From assembly GCA_029783825.1 (NCBI GenBank), contig JAREIK010001479.1, positions 216,102-280,101 of the forward strand: DNA of 64,000 nt, written 5' to 3'. Below, piece after piece: positions 24,050 through 36,840 of this stretch. Every line of letters begins with the position of its first letter. The stretch's first letter is position 1. The position numbers were made by a program, and so were the translations under genes. Under the pieces are notes generated by a model. It made no database searches and was not told where the DNA came from. It saw only the letters and a program-made list of their open reading frames with translations. Source of the stretch: Sapria himalayana (Eukaryota > Streptophyta > Magnoliopsida > Malpighiales > Rafflesiaceae).

Positions 24050-25680
24050 TTCCATATATAATATAAGATCGTAGTAAAATCAGCTTTCCATAAGATATTT
24101 TTGGGGGAATACCCCCACATACTCTTCACACATAAACTTTAAAGTGTTGAATAGAAATGGTAATTTGCCAGATATATCCATCCAACATTTGATTTCTTCT
24201 CATACTTCCCTATAAAATTCATTGAAAAAACATGTGCTTGATAGTTTTGTACTATTTCAAAATTCACAATTCATGTTAGAAGGATCGATGAATAATTGAT
24301 CCTTAGTTTTGAATCTTCTCATTTGGTAATCCAAAGATTGATTGTGAACTTGGGGATATAGTTTTGTACCTAGATTGTTTTTGTCTAGGATATCTTTTCT
24401 GAGGTTCATTGAGATATTAGAAAATTATATGATTCAGCCATAATTTTCCTATTTACTCCACATGTGTTACTCTTTTGATTAGCTTGCTAGACTTTTCCAG
24501 CCATGTTAATTAGGGTATCCCTCGTTGTGAACAAAAAATTTTAGAATGGTGTATCCTTTCTTGATGCCTAATAACTCTAGATATTGTAGGATATGAGGTA
24601 GCGATGATGTATGCATTTGATCCATAAAGAATTTTTTTTTTGGGTAGATTTGCTAAATTTTTTATATAAAAAAAGATTTATTTCAGCTAAGAATGTGGAG
24701 CCCTAGACCTACATAGGATGTTGGGGCATAGACTTTGTTCCAAGCTACTTTTATGTGGTAATTCCCTTTATGGGTTGCACCCCAAAGAAATCTCATGCAA
24801 GCATTGTCAATTGATTTGTAATCGAGGCTAGTAAGAGGAACATCAAAAACTAATATTCCCTTATTCCTTTTAACACTATATGTAATTGCTCTAGCCTCCT
24901 TATAATGAATAAAATTTTACTTGCCCATAGATGGATGGCATATGAGATCTTTAGCATTAAAGAAGATAATTGTGAAGTGATAAGCTTACTATAGGATAGA
25001 GGTACCCCAAATAATATGAATGGTAGTAATCTCACAGAGAACCCTGAATTAGAGACAATGTGCCTTTATATATTTTTAAATACTCTTCTAAAGTATATAT
25101 TCAATTTGGAGAAATTTACTAGGAGCTCCAATACTAATGAGAATTCCCGAATAGCATCGATGATAATATTCATGGAAACATCTTCTCTTGAAAAATAATG
25201 TCATCTGCATATATTAGATGAGTTATTCTCAAAGCGGCACACCTAAGATGAAATGAGAAACCATCTCTCCATATTTCTCTTTTGAGGAGTTAAAAGATAT
25301 AATCCATGCCGATAGCAAAATAAGTTGGGCGAGAGTAGGTCACATTGCCTTAGTCCTTTCCCCCCTCTATAGAAGCTTTGTATTTGACTATTAATGAAGA
25401 GTGAGCATGTCATGGTGGAAATGCATTCATACATTATATTAATGAAAATTTGGGGGAATTCGAGTGTGTCATGATTTCCTTCAGAAAATCCCAATTAACT
25501 ATATCATAAGCTTTATGGAGATCAATTTTAAAAAAATATGAGGGAAATTATTTTCCTTGCATATCATCTAATTAGACTTTAAGCTTTGAGAAAATTATTT
25601 GAAATTAGTCAGGCCTTGACATAGGTTGCTTCGGCTAGGTCATAATATCTTTTAATACAAAATGAAGTCTGCTCAATTAT
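24050..25680 (-). pseudogene. LINE (L1-type) reverse transcriptase relic
   Basis: Minus-strand frames show the hallmarks of plant L1 RT in the correct order. KIDLHKAYDIVNWDFLKE is at about 25475-25530, FYRGGKGLRQCDLLSPNLF is inside the 83-codon frame at 25243-25494, and further downstream are NACMRFLWGATHKGNYHIKV and the YVGLGLHI block at about 24700-24830. These blocks are split among frames by stops and indels. The YADD catalytic block and the endonuclease were not identified, so this is a 5'-truncated, decayed copy. It interrupts the tail of copia relic A. Confidence 0.8.
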
Positions 25681-25689
25681 CTTAGTAGA

Positions 25690-26240
25690 CATAATAATAT
25701 GGACATATTATATTTCTACTTTTGGCTTCATAAGTATTATACTCACATTATTTAATATATGTCTCCCTAATATTTTCATTCATGGAAGCCATATAAAAGA
25801 AAAATAATCATATGGTTGTCACTACCTAATATTTTATTTCTCCTTACATGTGTCACATGACTTACCTGTCATATCCACCATAGTCAACCCATGACTCCCA
25901 AAGATTGATGAAACCCTATGCTAAATGTTCTACATAACTCTTATATTATTGGATGACTTGTCCTTCTAGAGAATACATAATATAAAAGTTATAATTATGT
26001 CTATATTTTTAACTTCATAAGCATCATACTTATATCAATAAAGATATATTAAATTAAAAATTTTACACATGAAATCATCACGAGGAATGAGAGTCACGAG
26101 GTTGTCACATTCTATCAATGCCCACCTCTTGCATCTCTGCATCCACCATAGTCGACACACAAGGATTCATTGAATGGTGGAACTCTATTTCAACATTCTA
26201 TGAAACACTTATATTCATTAACACTCAAAGCATAACAATT
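25690..26240. repeat. Dispersed ~280-bp repeat, two tandem copies
   Basis: Copies at about 25700-25970 and 25980-26240 share acttcataagYatYatact, a gttgtcac block and a cttgcat/catatccaccatagtc block. Further relatives lie at 36400-36840 (same orientation) and 28640-28880 (inverted). These are probably retroelement terminal sequences, but no TG...CA boundaries were resolved. Confidence 0.6.
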
Positions 26241-26679
26241 CCATAATAATTTATTACATAACCACATCTATCATTTACAATTACAAAAACCAATCATAAA
26301 TTATTAATTAGCTTAATATCATGAAGAAATTCAAGTAAGTAGATTTAAGAATCATCTCATCAAATTAGGTAACCACAAAGTCAGCCAACATTAGAATATA
26401 GGTTTCAAATTAGATATCTAATACATGTTCTCTCGCATTCAACTTGGGGTTCCCTTCCTGTATAGGGTTAGAATCTTGCTTTGTGTTCAATACCCTATGA
26501 CCAATGTTTTTAGATTATTTGGCATGAAATTATTGAGATGTTTGTACTTATTGTAACATTAAATGGATAGGTTTCACTAATTAGTTATTTTGATATAATT
26601 TGATGAACCTGAGTAAAATTAGACAAATTTGGGTGAAATTAGTTAACTTGGTTGAGTGATGATTTGGAGAGGATAAAAA

Positions 26680-27400
26680 TAATAGAGAGTCATGATATTT
26701 TCCATATTATTATTTGGTTATATTTTCCACAAGTTTAAGTAGTTATCATATCTTTTCTTAGTCGTGACTCTATAAAGTAAATCATGAAAATTTTTGTATG
26801 TCACAACTCTATCATTAAGTTAACATAATTTTTTCATTATGTAATATTATCTTCATGGTTGTAATATTTTCTTAGTCATAGCCACACTCTCTCTAAAAAT
26901 AAAAATCATCTTGATCATATTTCCAAGTCACAACAACCAAGTACCTTACTGGTACAACAAGATGCAACATTCTCTAACATTGTGACTTAATCAATACAAA
27001 ACTAAAAATCATATAATGCTAAGTGATTTTTAGTTGTGGTACTATTTTCTACAGCAATTGTGTGATCAATAGAGTAAATGTCTAAGTTGTAGTATTTTTG
27101 CTATTATAACTTTGTGTTACATAAAGTAAATATCTTAGTTTTGGTAATACTTGATGCCATAACTTTGTGTTTAAGAGAATATTAATGAAAGTTGTAGTCA
27201 TTCCTAGTGTTATGGTTTTTCATCCCATAGAAAAATTATTTCAGTCATGATATTCATACCACAATAACTTTTTGCTCTGTAGGAAAGCTACTTGAGTCAT
27301 GGTATTCTTGTCATCATGACTTCTTGTACTTCAAACAAAGTTAATAAGATAAAAAAGTCATGACCTAAAGCTATTATCACAACTTCCATATTAAATAATC
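26680..27400. repeat. Degenerate minisatellite, about 53-bp period
   Basis: Successive segments alternate a gtYgtRgtaYt...tgYtattataacttt core with a variable AT-rich spacer. At least five units are readable between 27095 and 27360, with older ones to the left. There is no coding content. The flanking 26240-26680 shows nothing recognisable. Confidence 0.6.
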
Positions 27401-27598
27401 ACATGTCACCCTAAAGAATAAAAAAAATTCTTACAGTTTTTCACAAAAAAAAAAGAGAGGATGGATTAAATTTGGAGTCAAATATTTGGTAAAACCTAAG
27501 GTGGCGAGACTTCCAACCCCAAATTAGGGACAAATCCACGGCAAATACAAGAAAGAATTAGTTGGATTAAGTTCTAAAACTTAAATCCTTACTAGGAA

Positions 27599-28163
27599 TC
27601 GAGGTGTCATTTGGGTAAGGTTATGTCCACACGATCCATTTTTGCTAGGCATGGTCATGCCATCGTGTCATGACAGACACAACATGGTATGATTCTGGTG
27701 TCATGCTAGGCATGATATGAGAATCACTTGGTCAACCCAACATTGCATAGTGGCATGACTGAGTGGAGGCTATAGGGCCATGCTGAACCATGTCAGACTG
27801 TCCCTGCAAAACTCTTTGTATGAAAATATAATGGGTGGCTAGCTTGTATGGTTGACCGATTGCAATTGACCATGTAAGTAAGATCCGACTTTCATGACTA
27901 GATTTTTTAAAAAATAATAACTCATCCTATTAGGTGGTCACCCGACGGGACTTGACCCATGACCCTTAGCCAGTCTTGGGTTCCTATGCCAATGGACCAT
28001 GCCTGAGCCAAACACATGGATCATGCCTAACACAACTCAAAATATGTCATGGAGTTGCACGACCTAGGACCATGCATGATTCTGAACTATTCCATGCTGG
28101 CCAAGTATGACTGAATTAGGTCATGCCCGGGGCCCAGGCTACCCAGCCTGGTTTACACCTTTA
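27599..28163. mobile_element. Non-autonomous hAT (MITE), 565 bp, old
   Basis: The ends are TCGAGGTGTCAT (27599) and TTTACACCTTTA (to 28163). Flanking 8-mers actaggaa (27591-27598) and actaggac (28164-28171) match at 7 of 8. The subterminal regions show the same words as the younger copies, but with most CpG changed to TpG or CpA. Confidence 0.85.
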
Positions 28164-29221
28164 ACTAGGACTATCATTAGGAAACCTTAATTCAATGAGA
28201 TATCACTCCAAACAATTCACATGAAGTATTCCCTAATATCAAGCTAAATTAGGATCTAAGCTTAGTGTGATGTACTTGTGTTATAATGATGTGGATATAT
28301 AATATTTATATTCATGGTAATGTCATGGTTTGAATGTTGATAGATATAGATACCAAGTAGAATAAAATTTAGAGTTGTACTATATTATAGGTTTGTGTAT
28401 GTTGCATGTAATAGATAATAATAAGTAAGTCATAAAAAATATTCATATAGTATTATAGAAGAAAATGATTACCTTTCTAATCATAATACATGAGATAAAC
28501 ATATGTTTAAAAACCTAAGATTAAAGTAAATATAATTGTTACAAGTATGAAGATTATGAAGATGAAAGCATAAATATATTTAAAATGAATTAATTGTGCA
28601 TATTTCGATAGAATTACCATCAAGTGATTTGTGGGTTAAATAGAGCATCTAACCTAGAGATTTAACCATAGCATAAAAGTCATATATCGAGTGTGGTGGA
28701 TAGTAACAAGTATGTTATGAGACACATGCAAGTGGAGGTGCCTCATATGATAGTGACAACCCTATGGGTCATTTTCTCTTGTATAATTTCATTACATGAT
28801 ATTTATAAGAAAGTATATTAATTTATGTGAGTATAATACTTATGAAGTTAAAAATACAAACATATTTATTATCATATTATTTTGTGTCATAAATACATTA
28901 GAAGTCAGAATAAAAATACATACATGAAATAATCATTAATAGTAGTTGATATATTTTTTAAATGGAGTATACATATAAATGACCCATAAATAAAATGACA
29001 TATAATTTTGGTAGAGAAATACTAAGAATATAACTATGAAGGGATCATCCTTGGTAGTGATAGTCCAAGGATGACAACCAACTTGTATACCAAAAGGGCA
29101 ATAGAGAATTTATAGTTTTCCACCATAATCTACCCTTCATCCAATGATCTAACATAATATTCTCTAAGTACTAAAAAAATATCATCATACACAAAAAAAA
29201 AAGCTAATAATAGATTCTAAG
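28164..29221. other. AT-rich spacer with an inverted dispersed repeat
   Basis: 28640-28880 is the reverse complement relative of the repeat at 25690-26240 (landmark aacttcataagtattatactcaca read on the minus strand). Nothing else is recognisable and no gene is supported. Confidence 0.55.
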
Positions 29222-29605
29222 TAGAGGTGTCAAACGGGCCGGCCTGGGACGGCCCGGCCCGTTTTTTTAGGGCATGAACATGCTACCGTGCCCGGCCTGA
29301 CATGGTTTAAAAACATCCGGGCACGGCAGGCCGTGCCGTGCTGGGTCGGGAGTCGGGACCGCGGGTCGGGATCCAATCAGACTCGACTCGCGGTCTTTTT
29401 TTCGGGAGGGGCTGGGTCACGCCCACGCGTGCCCGCGTGAAACCGGCACGAGAAGAACTCGTGCCGCCGTGCCGTGCCACGGCACTGCTCGGGCCAGGCA
29501 CGGCACGGGCCCAGGCACGATTTAAAAACATGCCGGGCCAGCCCAGGCACCGCCGAACTGTGCCGTGCCTCGTGCCGGGCCGGCCCGGCCCGGTTAACAC
29601 CTCTA
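29222..29605. mobile_element. Non-autonomous hAT, 384 bp, deletion derivative
   Basis: The ends are TAGAGGTGTCAAAC (29222) and GTTAACACCTCTA (to 29605), with an exact 8-bp duplication attctaag at 29214-29221 and 29606-29613. The left ~100 bp match the left end of the 5133-8527 element. The right ~280 bp match its right end, including the gtcgggaccgcgggt and ccacgcgtgc blocks at 8340-8430. The transposase and the hairpin pair are missing. The frames of about 97-148 codons here are GC-rich by-products. Confidence 0.93.
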
Positions 29606-29667
29606 ATTCTAAGTATCTGTACTTATATCAAACTTTACTATTTGTATAAATTATATACTTGTAGAAC

Positions 29668-30216
29668 TAGAGGTGTCAAACGGGCCGTGCTGGGCCGGCC
29701 CGGCACGTTTTTCCAGGCCCAACCGGGCTTCCGTGTAGGGCCAAGCACAGCACGGAACAGTAACCAAGTCGTGCATGTCCCGGCATGGTTTTTTGGGGGT
29801 TCAGCCCGGCACGAGCTCGCGGCACGATTTGCCGTGTTCGGCCTGGTCGGGCCGAATCCTAAATTAAAAAAAAAATTAGGGTTTCGGCGCGCCCGAAATC
29901 CTAATTCTAAAAAAAATTAGGGATTGGGCGCCCCCGAAACCCTAATTCTAAAAAAAATTAGGAATTGGACGCACCCTAAACCCTAATTTTAAAAAAAATT
30001 AGGGTTTCGGTGCCCATTAACCCTAATTTTTTTTTAAAAAAAAAATTAAGCATAGTACCGTGCCGGGCCAAGCACATCACGAGGACCGGTTGGCCTCGGC
30101 ACGGCACGGCACGAGCCCGGGCATGGGAAATTACCGTGCTGGGCCAGCCCAAGCACGACTGAACCGTGCCATGCCTCATGTCGGGCCAGGCCGGCCCGAC
30201 CTAGTTGACATCTCTA
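29668..30216. mobile_element. Non-autonomous hAT (MITE), 549 bp
   Basis: The ends are TAGAGGTGTCAAAC (29668) and GTTGACATCTCTA (to 30216), with a perfect 8-bp duplication tgtagaac at 29660-29667 and 30217-30224. It is the same subfamily as 4504-5093, with GC-rich arms around a central array of CCTAATT...AATTAGGG units. It lies only 62 bp from the MITE at 29222-29605. Confidence 0.95.
29858..30050. repeat. Internal ~41-bp hairpin repeats of the MITE
   Basis: Four to five tandem units carry ctaattctaaaaaaaattagg stems separated by GC-rich linkers (ggcgcgcccgaaa type). One short ccctaaaccctaa run occurs by chance in a linker and is not telomeric DNA. Confidence 0.8.
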
Positions 30217-30619
30217 TGTAGAACTCATTGTATAAAAGATAATGAAGTTCTTACAAATTTTAAATGAAGTTTTTGGTACCATTGTCATGAATTATTTAGT
30301 TTGATTAGTCAACAAGAGTTAATGTAACTATTATTATAAAAGGTTAGTTCTATTTTTAGTTGTTAGGATAATCATTTATTACTTAGTATTTATAATGTAT
30401 TTATTTATTTTATTTCTTTATTTTTTTTGTTTGTATTGTAGCCACTATAGCACATGAGCCAAAGTTATGGGTTTAATTTAAGACATTTGAACCAAGAAAT
30501 TGAGAGGACAAGGAGGATAATTTTGAGATAGAGTGTTGAGAAAGAGAATATTGAAAGGAATAGTAGTAATTATATCACCATGGCACATAAGGACATGATT
30601 CCAATAATCTAATACATAA
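30217..30619. other. AT-rich spacer, nothing recognised
   Basis: AT-rich sequence between the MITE and the gypsy gag relic, probably the decayed 5' leader of the gypsy element. No terminal repeat or primer site was resolved. Confidence 0.4.
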
Positions 30620-31030
30620 TATATATTTGGTGGCTATTGGTGGCTAACTATGATGAATAATTACTCTAGGATTTGGATGTAACTAATACAAGTAAACTAC
30701 TATGAGTTGAAGCCTAGTTTAATATCTATGGTACAACAACATTGATATGTTAGACAAATTTTAGAAAATTTAAATTACCACATCACAACTTTCTTGGAGT
30801 TGTGCGATATGGTAAAGATGAATAGAGTTAGCTTGATTACTATTAGGTTAAGGCTTTCTCATTTTCTTGGAGAGATAAGGTTTGGAGCTAGTTTCAATGA
30901 GAGGATCAATTAATAGTTGAGATGAACTTATACAAGCTTTCCTCATCAAGTTCTTTTCACCTCAAATTAACTCTCAACTAAGGGGAAAGATAAGTCAAAT
31001 TCGATAAGATAAATATAATATTTTATATGA
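30620..31030 (+). pseudogene. Ty3/gypsy gag relic
   Basis: Plus-strand frames contain ELKPSLISMVQQH, then NLNYHITTFLELCDMVKMN, ITIRLRLSHFLGEIRFGA and FLIKFFSPQINSQLRGKISQ. This is the order of blocks in the plant gypsy capsid region (retrotrans_gag). Stops and a frameshift break the frame. No protease, RT or LTR of this element was found, so only a gag fragment survives. Confidence 0.75.
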
Positions 31031-31255
31031 TGCTTGAGATTGACTCAAGAAATTCGATAAGATAAATATATGTTTCTTGATTACTATTAGATTTGAATTA
31101 TGCTTACAAGCTCAAACCTTTTACAATGGGTTTTAATAATGAGGTGCATGATTAATGTGGTATTGAGTGGTTTTAACATGAATAAGTCACTTGTGGGTAA
31201 TATAGAAATATATTATTTACCTTAGAAAATTCAAATGATAGGTACTTTTATTCTT

Positions 31256-31505
31256 GTTCTTCTCATTGAATGATTATGCAAATATGTTTAACTTAGAATA
31301 AGAAATTTGAAAAAACATGTTGAATTTAGAAAATTTGCATGTTAGATTCGAATTTTTGTTTACTAAAAAGTGTTTCTTAGTACTTCTCACTGAATGAGCA
31401 TGTAAATATGTTTATCTTTGAATAAGAATTGTGAAAAACATGTTGAATTTAGAAATAATTGCATGTTAGATTCAAATTCTTGTTTTCTAAAGAAGTGTTT
31501 TTTAG
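31256..31505. repeat. Tandem duplication, ~125-bp unit, two copies
   Basis: Two copies share tcttctcaYtgaatgaRYatg, tatgtttaYctt and aaaacatgttgaatttagaaa in the same order, at a step of about 125 bp. There is no coding content. Confidence 0.8.
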
Positions 31506-32979
31506 TCCAATGTTACAATAATGTTATACCATCTATATAGAAAAATAACTTAAAGAGATTTAAAAATTTTATCTTGTTCCATCATTTATTTGTTACTTCC
31601 TATATTCTTAGTTTCCATATTTTTTATTTTTGTTATTTCCTAAAATTTACTTTTTTTATAAACTTTGTTTTACACCATTTGATGCTTGAATTGAACAAAC
31701 AAGGTTGCTCAATTAAATTTGGTTCTTTTTATACTTATTTTCACATATATTCAATTCATGTAGAGATGATACTCAATTCACAACTTTATTATTTTTTGAC
31801 CAAGTGCACTTGTATATGTCATCTGTACTCAACATTTGTTTCTATTTTGTTCGCGAAGTCCATACACAAAAGTTGATTGGTTCATTCAATTTAAGTATTT
31901 TCTTATTAAATGGCCATGAAATATGAAGACAAGATTCAATCTCCATAGCACCCTATCAAATGGGTCAAGTCAAGCTGATATGTATCATATAGTACATATT
32001 TTTATTGAGAAATCTCAAAAAATGATGAGTTGTTACCTCATTATCTCAAAGATTGACATTGAAGAGATAATATAGCGAGTATCAAATTTTAATAAGATGT
32101 CTCCAAGGATACAATGTCATTTATACAACTTCTAGGATATAATAGATTTCATGACGTAGTTTATTTGTTGGAATGAAGTCCAAGTGATGCATTGTTGCCA
32201 GTATAAGATTGATGGATTACATAGCTCCCTATATTAAAATATTAACTATTAATATTATTTGTGTATAAAATACTTATAGCATTGAATTGTATAGGGAAAT
32301 TTAAAAATGAGATGGTAACTAATAAATAGAATATATAAAACAGATGAGATGGTAAGATAAACATTGATAGCTCAATATAACATTGAATTGTATAGGGCAA
32401 CATAATATTGTAACTTTGAAGATGGTGGGTCTTCCCGAGTTGGGTAGACCATCCCAAATTTTTTGTTTTTGTTTTTAAAGCATGGTGTATGTAGATCAAG
32501 AACATGGGATAAAATCCCATGTTCTAATTTTTTAAAAAAATTTAAAAAATTACAAAAACTAGAATGTTCCTATTTTTACAAAGAGGGAACGCATGGTGCC
32601 CTTTTGGATGAGGGATTTCTCCATGCGGTTTTGTTTAAAACCAAAATCAAAAAGAATGAGAGGGGGTTTGTGCATTTTTCATGTGTTAGAGAGGGGTTGC
32701 ATTTTTCATTTCAAGATTTATGGAAAATTAAGTGGTATGTGGCATTTTTTAAGGATTGTCCAGCAAGCGGTCTCCTTTCTTCTCCCCAAGTAAGTTCTTC
32801 TTCTCTTCTTCATGCAAGAGTATTATTTGGGTAGATATTTCGGTCAGCCCATTTTACATGTAAATATTATAAAATTTGTATATTAATTATCCAGCTTATA
32901 TAATGTGTTTTTATAGTACGAGTATTGTTTTTATTTCTATTTGTATCCAGGATAAAGTGCTATGAGGAATTGAAGATTA
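31506..32979. other. Spacer with unassigned frames and a perfect palindrome
   Basis: Open frames at 31574-31876 (100 codons) and 32463-32834 (123 codons) are the longest here but show no family features. The second starts in low-complexity T/A sequence. A perfect 11-bp inverted repeat, gaacatgggat/atcccatgttc with a 3-base loop, lies at 32500-32524. cattgaattgtataggg occurs twice about 100 bp apart near 32281 and 32382. I do not call a gene. Confidence 0.4.
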
Positions 32980-35900
32980 CATAATGTTTGAAGATTCAAA
33001 AAACTATGAATAGAATATCTTATTCGCTTCGGTAATCAAGATACAACCACATCATTGATTTCAAGTCGAAAATATGATGAACTAATGCTATCGCCTAAAG
33101 AATATTGCAGAAAGTTATCTAAAGCATTCATCCCAAAATCTCAAGTTTATATATTCATACTAGATTTTAGATTTCTAGGATTTTATCACTTAGAAAATAT
33201 ATATTAGTCTTAAACATAATTTTGGGTATTGTGTACTTTATGAACTTAATGTTTGTGTGAAAAAATTTATAGCACACATTGTTTGATTTGAAATTTCTGT
33301 AATTTGAACTTTGTTTTCTATTGTAATGGATTTTTTAGAATTTTGGTATCGTGATTTTCTTTATTTTTGGGTTGTTGAATATAATACTTCCGTTATTTTA
33401 TTAATCAATCATTATTCTAAATATTTTATAATTTTGAATAAATCAGTCAAAATAGCTTACCTCCAACAACTAGTATTAGAGGGATGTTCTAATCCCACCC
33501 AAAAAGTAGTATCCAAACTTTTTTGGAGGATATTTTCATTGATACCGAGATGATATCTATTATTATATTGATATTTGATTATTCACATTTCAAGACTTTT
33601 ATTTTTTTATTGGTTATTTGTAGTCAATATTGTGTTTTGTTATCATTGAGGATTTTTATGTGATAATAAAGTTAATTGGGACCAATTACTCTATTTGGAA
33701 AAATAAAATATGCAACTATATTTTAGTCAAAATAGTTGTACAATCTAGTAGGGAAGAATGTGAAACCTAAAAAAGTAAGTGAAGAGAATAGAAAGACTTG
33801 TACTTTAGGGCTGCCTCTAGAATTTTGCAATGGATAAGTAGTAATACATATTAACATTTTGCAATGTAATAAAGGTATATAAGTTATGAGAGAATGGAGG
33901 GTCTATGTTTGAAAAGAATAAATTTATAAATAAAATGTTGACCATTAGATGTTTAATTAACCTAAAGTTCAATGATAGTAATCTAATATAGATACACATT
34001 AAAATCTTTTTATGGACTGGTGAATCAACTTTCATCCATAAAAATATTCCTAAAAGATGAGATATTAGCTTGTATAATATTGAGTTCACTTCCAGACAAC
34101 TAGGATACCTTTATGCTTTTCCTAAGCATATGATCACATGTCCATGCAAATTGTTTTAGAAACTTATTCTCCCAAGTTGCAAGTAAGAATGAGAAGGGAG
34201 GAGCTTCTTAAGGCATTCGTATTTCAGAGAGACACGATAGGAGCACCACAAGGCACACACAACTTGATGGAAAAACTCATTCTTCTAAATAGGTCGTAAA
34301 ATAAAAAAGCAATCAAGTGTTACTACTCTAATAAGATGAGACATGTGAAAAAAGAATGTTATTCTTGAAAAGGACTATAATAATAACACATGATAGGAGA
34401 TAGTCCAAACAGACGCCAATGTCACCATAGAAGGTGACTTGATACTAGTCAGCGATGATAATTCTACTAATATAGTATTATGCAAAAGTGATTGCCTTAT
34501 TGACTTAGGAGTATTATTTCATATTACTTTATACATTGACTTCTTTACTACCAAAATATCTTATAATAATGACCTAGTAAAAATGAGTAATAGTGAAACA
34601 TTATAGAGTTTAGGCAAGGGAGACATTTTTTCTGTATATGCAAACATGACATTAGTCGATGCTTAGAGATGTTTGGTACATACAAGATATTCATGTAAAC
34701 CAGATATTTATTTGCATGCTAGATGATATTGGAAATATCAGTCATATTGATGATGATTGTTAGAAATTGATCTAAGGTGCATTAGTCAATAAGGGGTAAG
34801 AAGGAGAGTACTTTATATATCACTCAGGCAATATTATGCAGAGATCAAATGAATATTATTCATCAAAAGAGCAATATTGGTCTTTGGCACATGAAAAATG
34901 ATCATGTGAGTGAGAAGGGCCTTTAACTTTTAGCTAAAAGAAATATCTTGCCTTTTGATCAAAGATTGTTTTTTTGATAAAGTGTATGGACTTCATGACT
35001 AGAAAAAACCATAAAGCATCTTTTCACTCTCGTAACCTTCAAGGAGATTGAATATATTCGATCTTATTCATACTAATATATGCTCCATGCAAAGTAGAAT
35101 ACTCTATGAGGCCCTTTATTCTATAATATTCATTGATGATCACTCTAGAAAATGTAGACATATATACTAAAAATGAAAGATTTTTTTTTATCTTTCAAGA
35201 TTTCCATACTAAAGATATGAGAAAGACCAATAAAAAAATTGATTTTTATATATTTTGATAATGAGAGGGAATATCAAGGTTAGTTTGACATCTATTATTT
35301 ATCCCATGGTATTAGACATGAAAAGATACCAACCAAGATATTATAATTAAATGTCATCATTGAGAGAATAAATTGGACTTAATGAGTGTGTTCGGGGCAT
35401 ACTATCTTACATGCATAATCCCAATAAATTTTGGAGAGATACTACGCATATGGATATTGATGTAATCAACATATATCGTGCCATCATCCTGGATGGAAAT
35501 ATTCCTAATAAAATCTAGACTGGAAAAGATATCTCATATGATCACTTATGAGTTTTTGATGGCAAAGTCTATATCTATATCCCAAAAGATTAATGATCTA
35601 AACTCAATGATATTGCACATCCATGCATTTTCATTAGCTATGGGAACACAGATTTTGGGTATAGTCTATGGAACCTAAATGCCAAGAATCTTATTTAGAG
35701 CAAAAATATAATTTTTCTAGAGGATCAATTTATGGATGGAAATCATTTGAGTTGAGAGGAGAGTGCTTATATAGATATTTCTATTTGCACATATTTGATG
35801 CTAGTTCTTTCCATAGATCAGTTTAATTAAGTAGAAGGAATTGAATAGCCAAATATTTTTGAGCCAAGATACATAATATATTTTTGAACCATAGGATGTA

Positions 35901-35990
35901 TCTAGTATTTTCGAGCCTAAGAATATACCTATGGAGAAGGTGAGGAACCATTTCTTAATCTGAACTAAGAAGATTATCTAGGTGCTATTA
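32980..35990 (+). pseudogene. Ty1/copia relic B (LTR, gag, integrase)
   Basis: This is a sibling of copia relic A in the same orientation. The probable LTR ends ttacctccaaca at 33468 and is followed by actagtattagaggg, a decayed primer site. Gag-like sequence follows at 33680-34150 (the block matching tgaatcaacttNcatccat in relic A). A zinc-knuckle remnant (KCYYSNK type) lies near 34310. Protease and pre-integrase remnants are at 34490-34930, and an integrase core remnant at about 35050-35250 (IFIDDHSRKC). All frames carry many stops. The RT portion was not recognised. Confidence 0.68.
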
Positions 35991-36059
35991 GGTATCCTCT
36001 AGATTCCATAATTATATATTACTCATGGATGTAGGCAAGCTTGAGATATATATATATAA

Positions 36060-36840
36060 TATTTTGTTCATGATTTATTTTATTTGCATATCTACTCATT
36101 TTATGCAATACGTCAATTATCTTTAATGACTATTTTGTGTATAAGTTTTTATTCTCCAATCTTTAACATCTTAAAGAAGTGAAATAATATAGTAATAAAT
36201 ATCTTTGTTCTTTCAATTTCAAAAAACATCATACTCTCATCAATTGACATATGTCTTTTATGCAATACATATATATGGTATTTCATTCATGAGTTATTCG
36301 CATGTCTACTCATTATATGCAACACGTTAACTATCTTTGACTGCTTTGAGTATGAATTATTATTCTTCGATCTCTAAATCTTTAAATAGTGAAATAATAT
36401 AGTAATAACATATAATTTTTTGTACTTTCAATTTCAAAAGTATCATACCCTCGTTAATTAACATATAACTTTTCACAAATCTTACATATGAAAATTATAT
36501 AAGAGAAACTAATTTATATTAATGTCACCATCATATGAATCACTTCTACTTATGTGTCACGTGACTTACCTATCATGACTAATACATGGCTATTACACAA
36601 TGATGAAACATTAGATTAGATGTTCTACATACCTCTTATATTGTCTGATTACCTTTGACTATTGTATTTGTACTTTTAGCTTCGTAAGCACCTTATTTGC
36701 AACAATTAGATTTATATTAATTTTGAATTTTCAAGTGTAAATTTATCTCACAAAGCAAAATTAGACCCGTTACTTCTTTTGTATCACACCTTGTGAGTGT
36801 GATCCATGGCTTACATTTTATCACCTACCACAACAACACA
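36060..36840. repeat. Dispersed repeat cluster after copia relic B
   Basis: 36070-36270 and 36290-36470 are direct copies (shared Rcatatctactcatt...gcaaYacgt and gtgaaataatatagtaat). 36400-36840 resembles the repeats at 25690-26240. Probably retroelement tail or LTR sequence. No coding content. Confidence 0.55.

Noticed and set aside
29307..29920. Long GC-rich open frames (97-148 codons) on both strands
   Set aside because: They coincide with hAT terminal regions, are rich in Arg/Pro/Gly/Ala from GGCACG-type repeats, and occur likewise at 4298-5163, 8173-8619, 15247-15435, 40224-40560 and 44291-44683. No protein family is recognisable.
29858..30050. Regularly spaced palindromic repeats resembling a CRISPR array, plus a telomere-like ccctaaaccctaa
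   Set aside because: It is the core of a plant MITE with exact target duplications. The linkers are not unique spacers, and the telomere-like run is a single chance occurrence.
32463..32834. 123-codon frame as a possible gene
   Set aside because: It starts in T/A low-complexity sequence and shows no recognisable domain, splice context or family match. Kept only as a note in the spacer entry.
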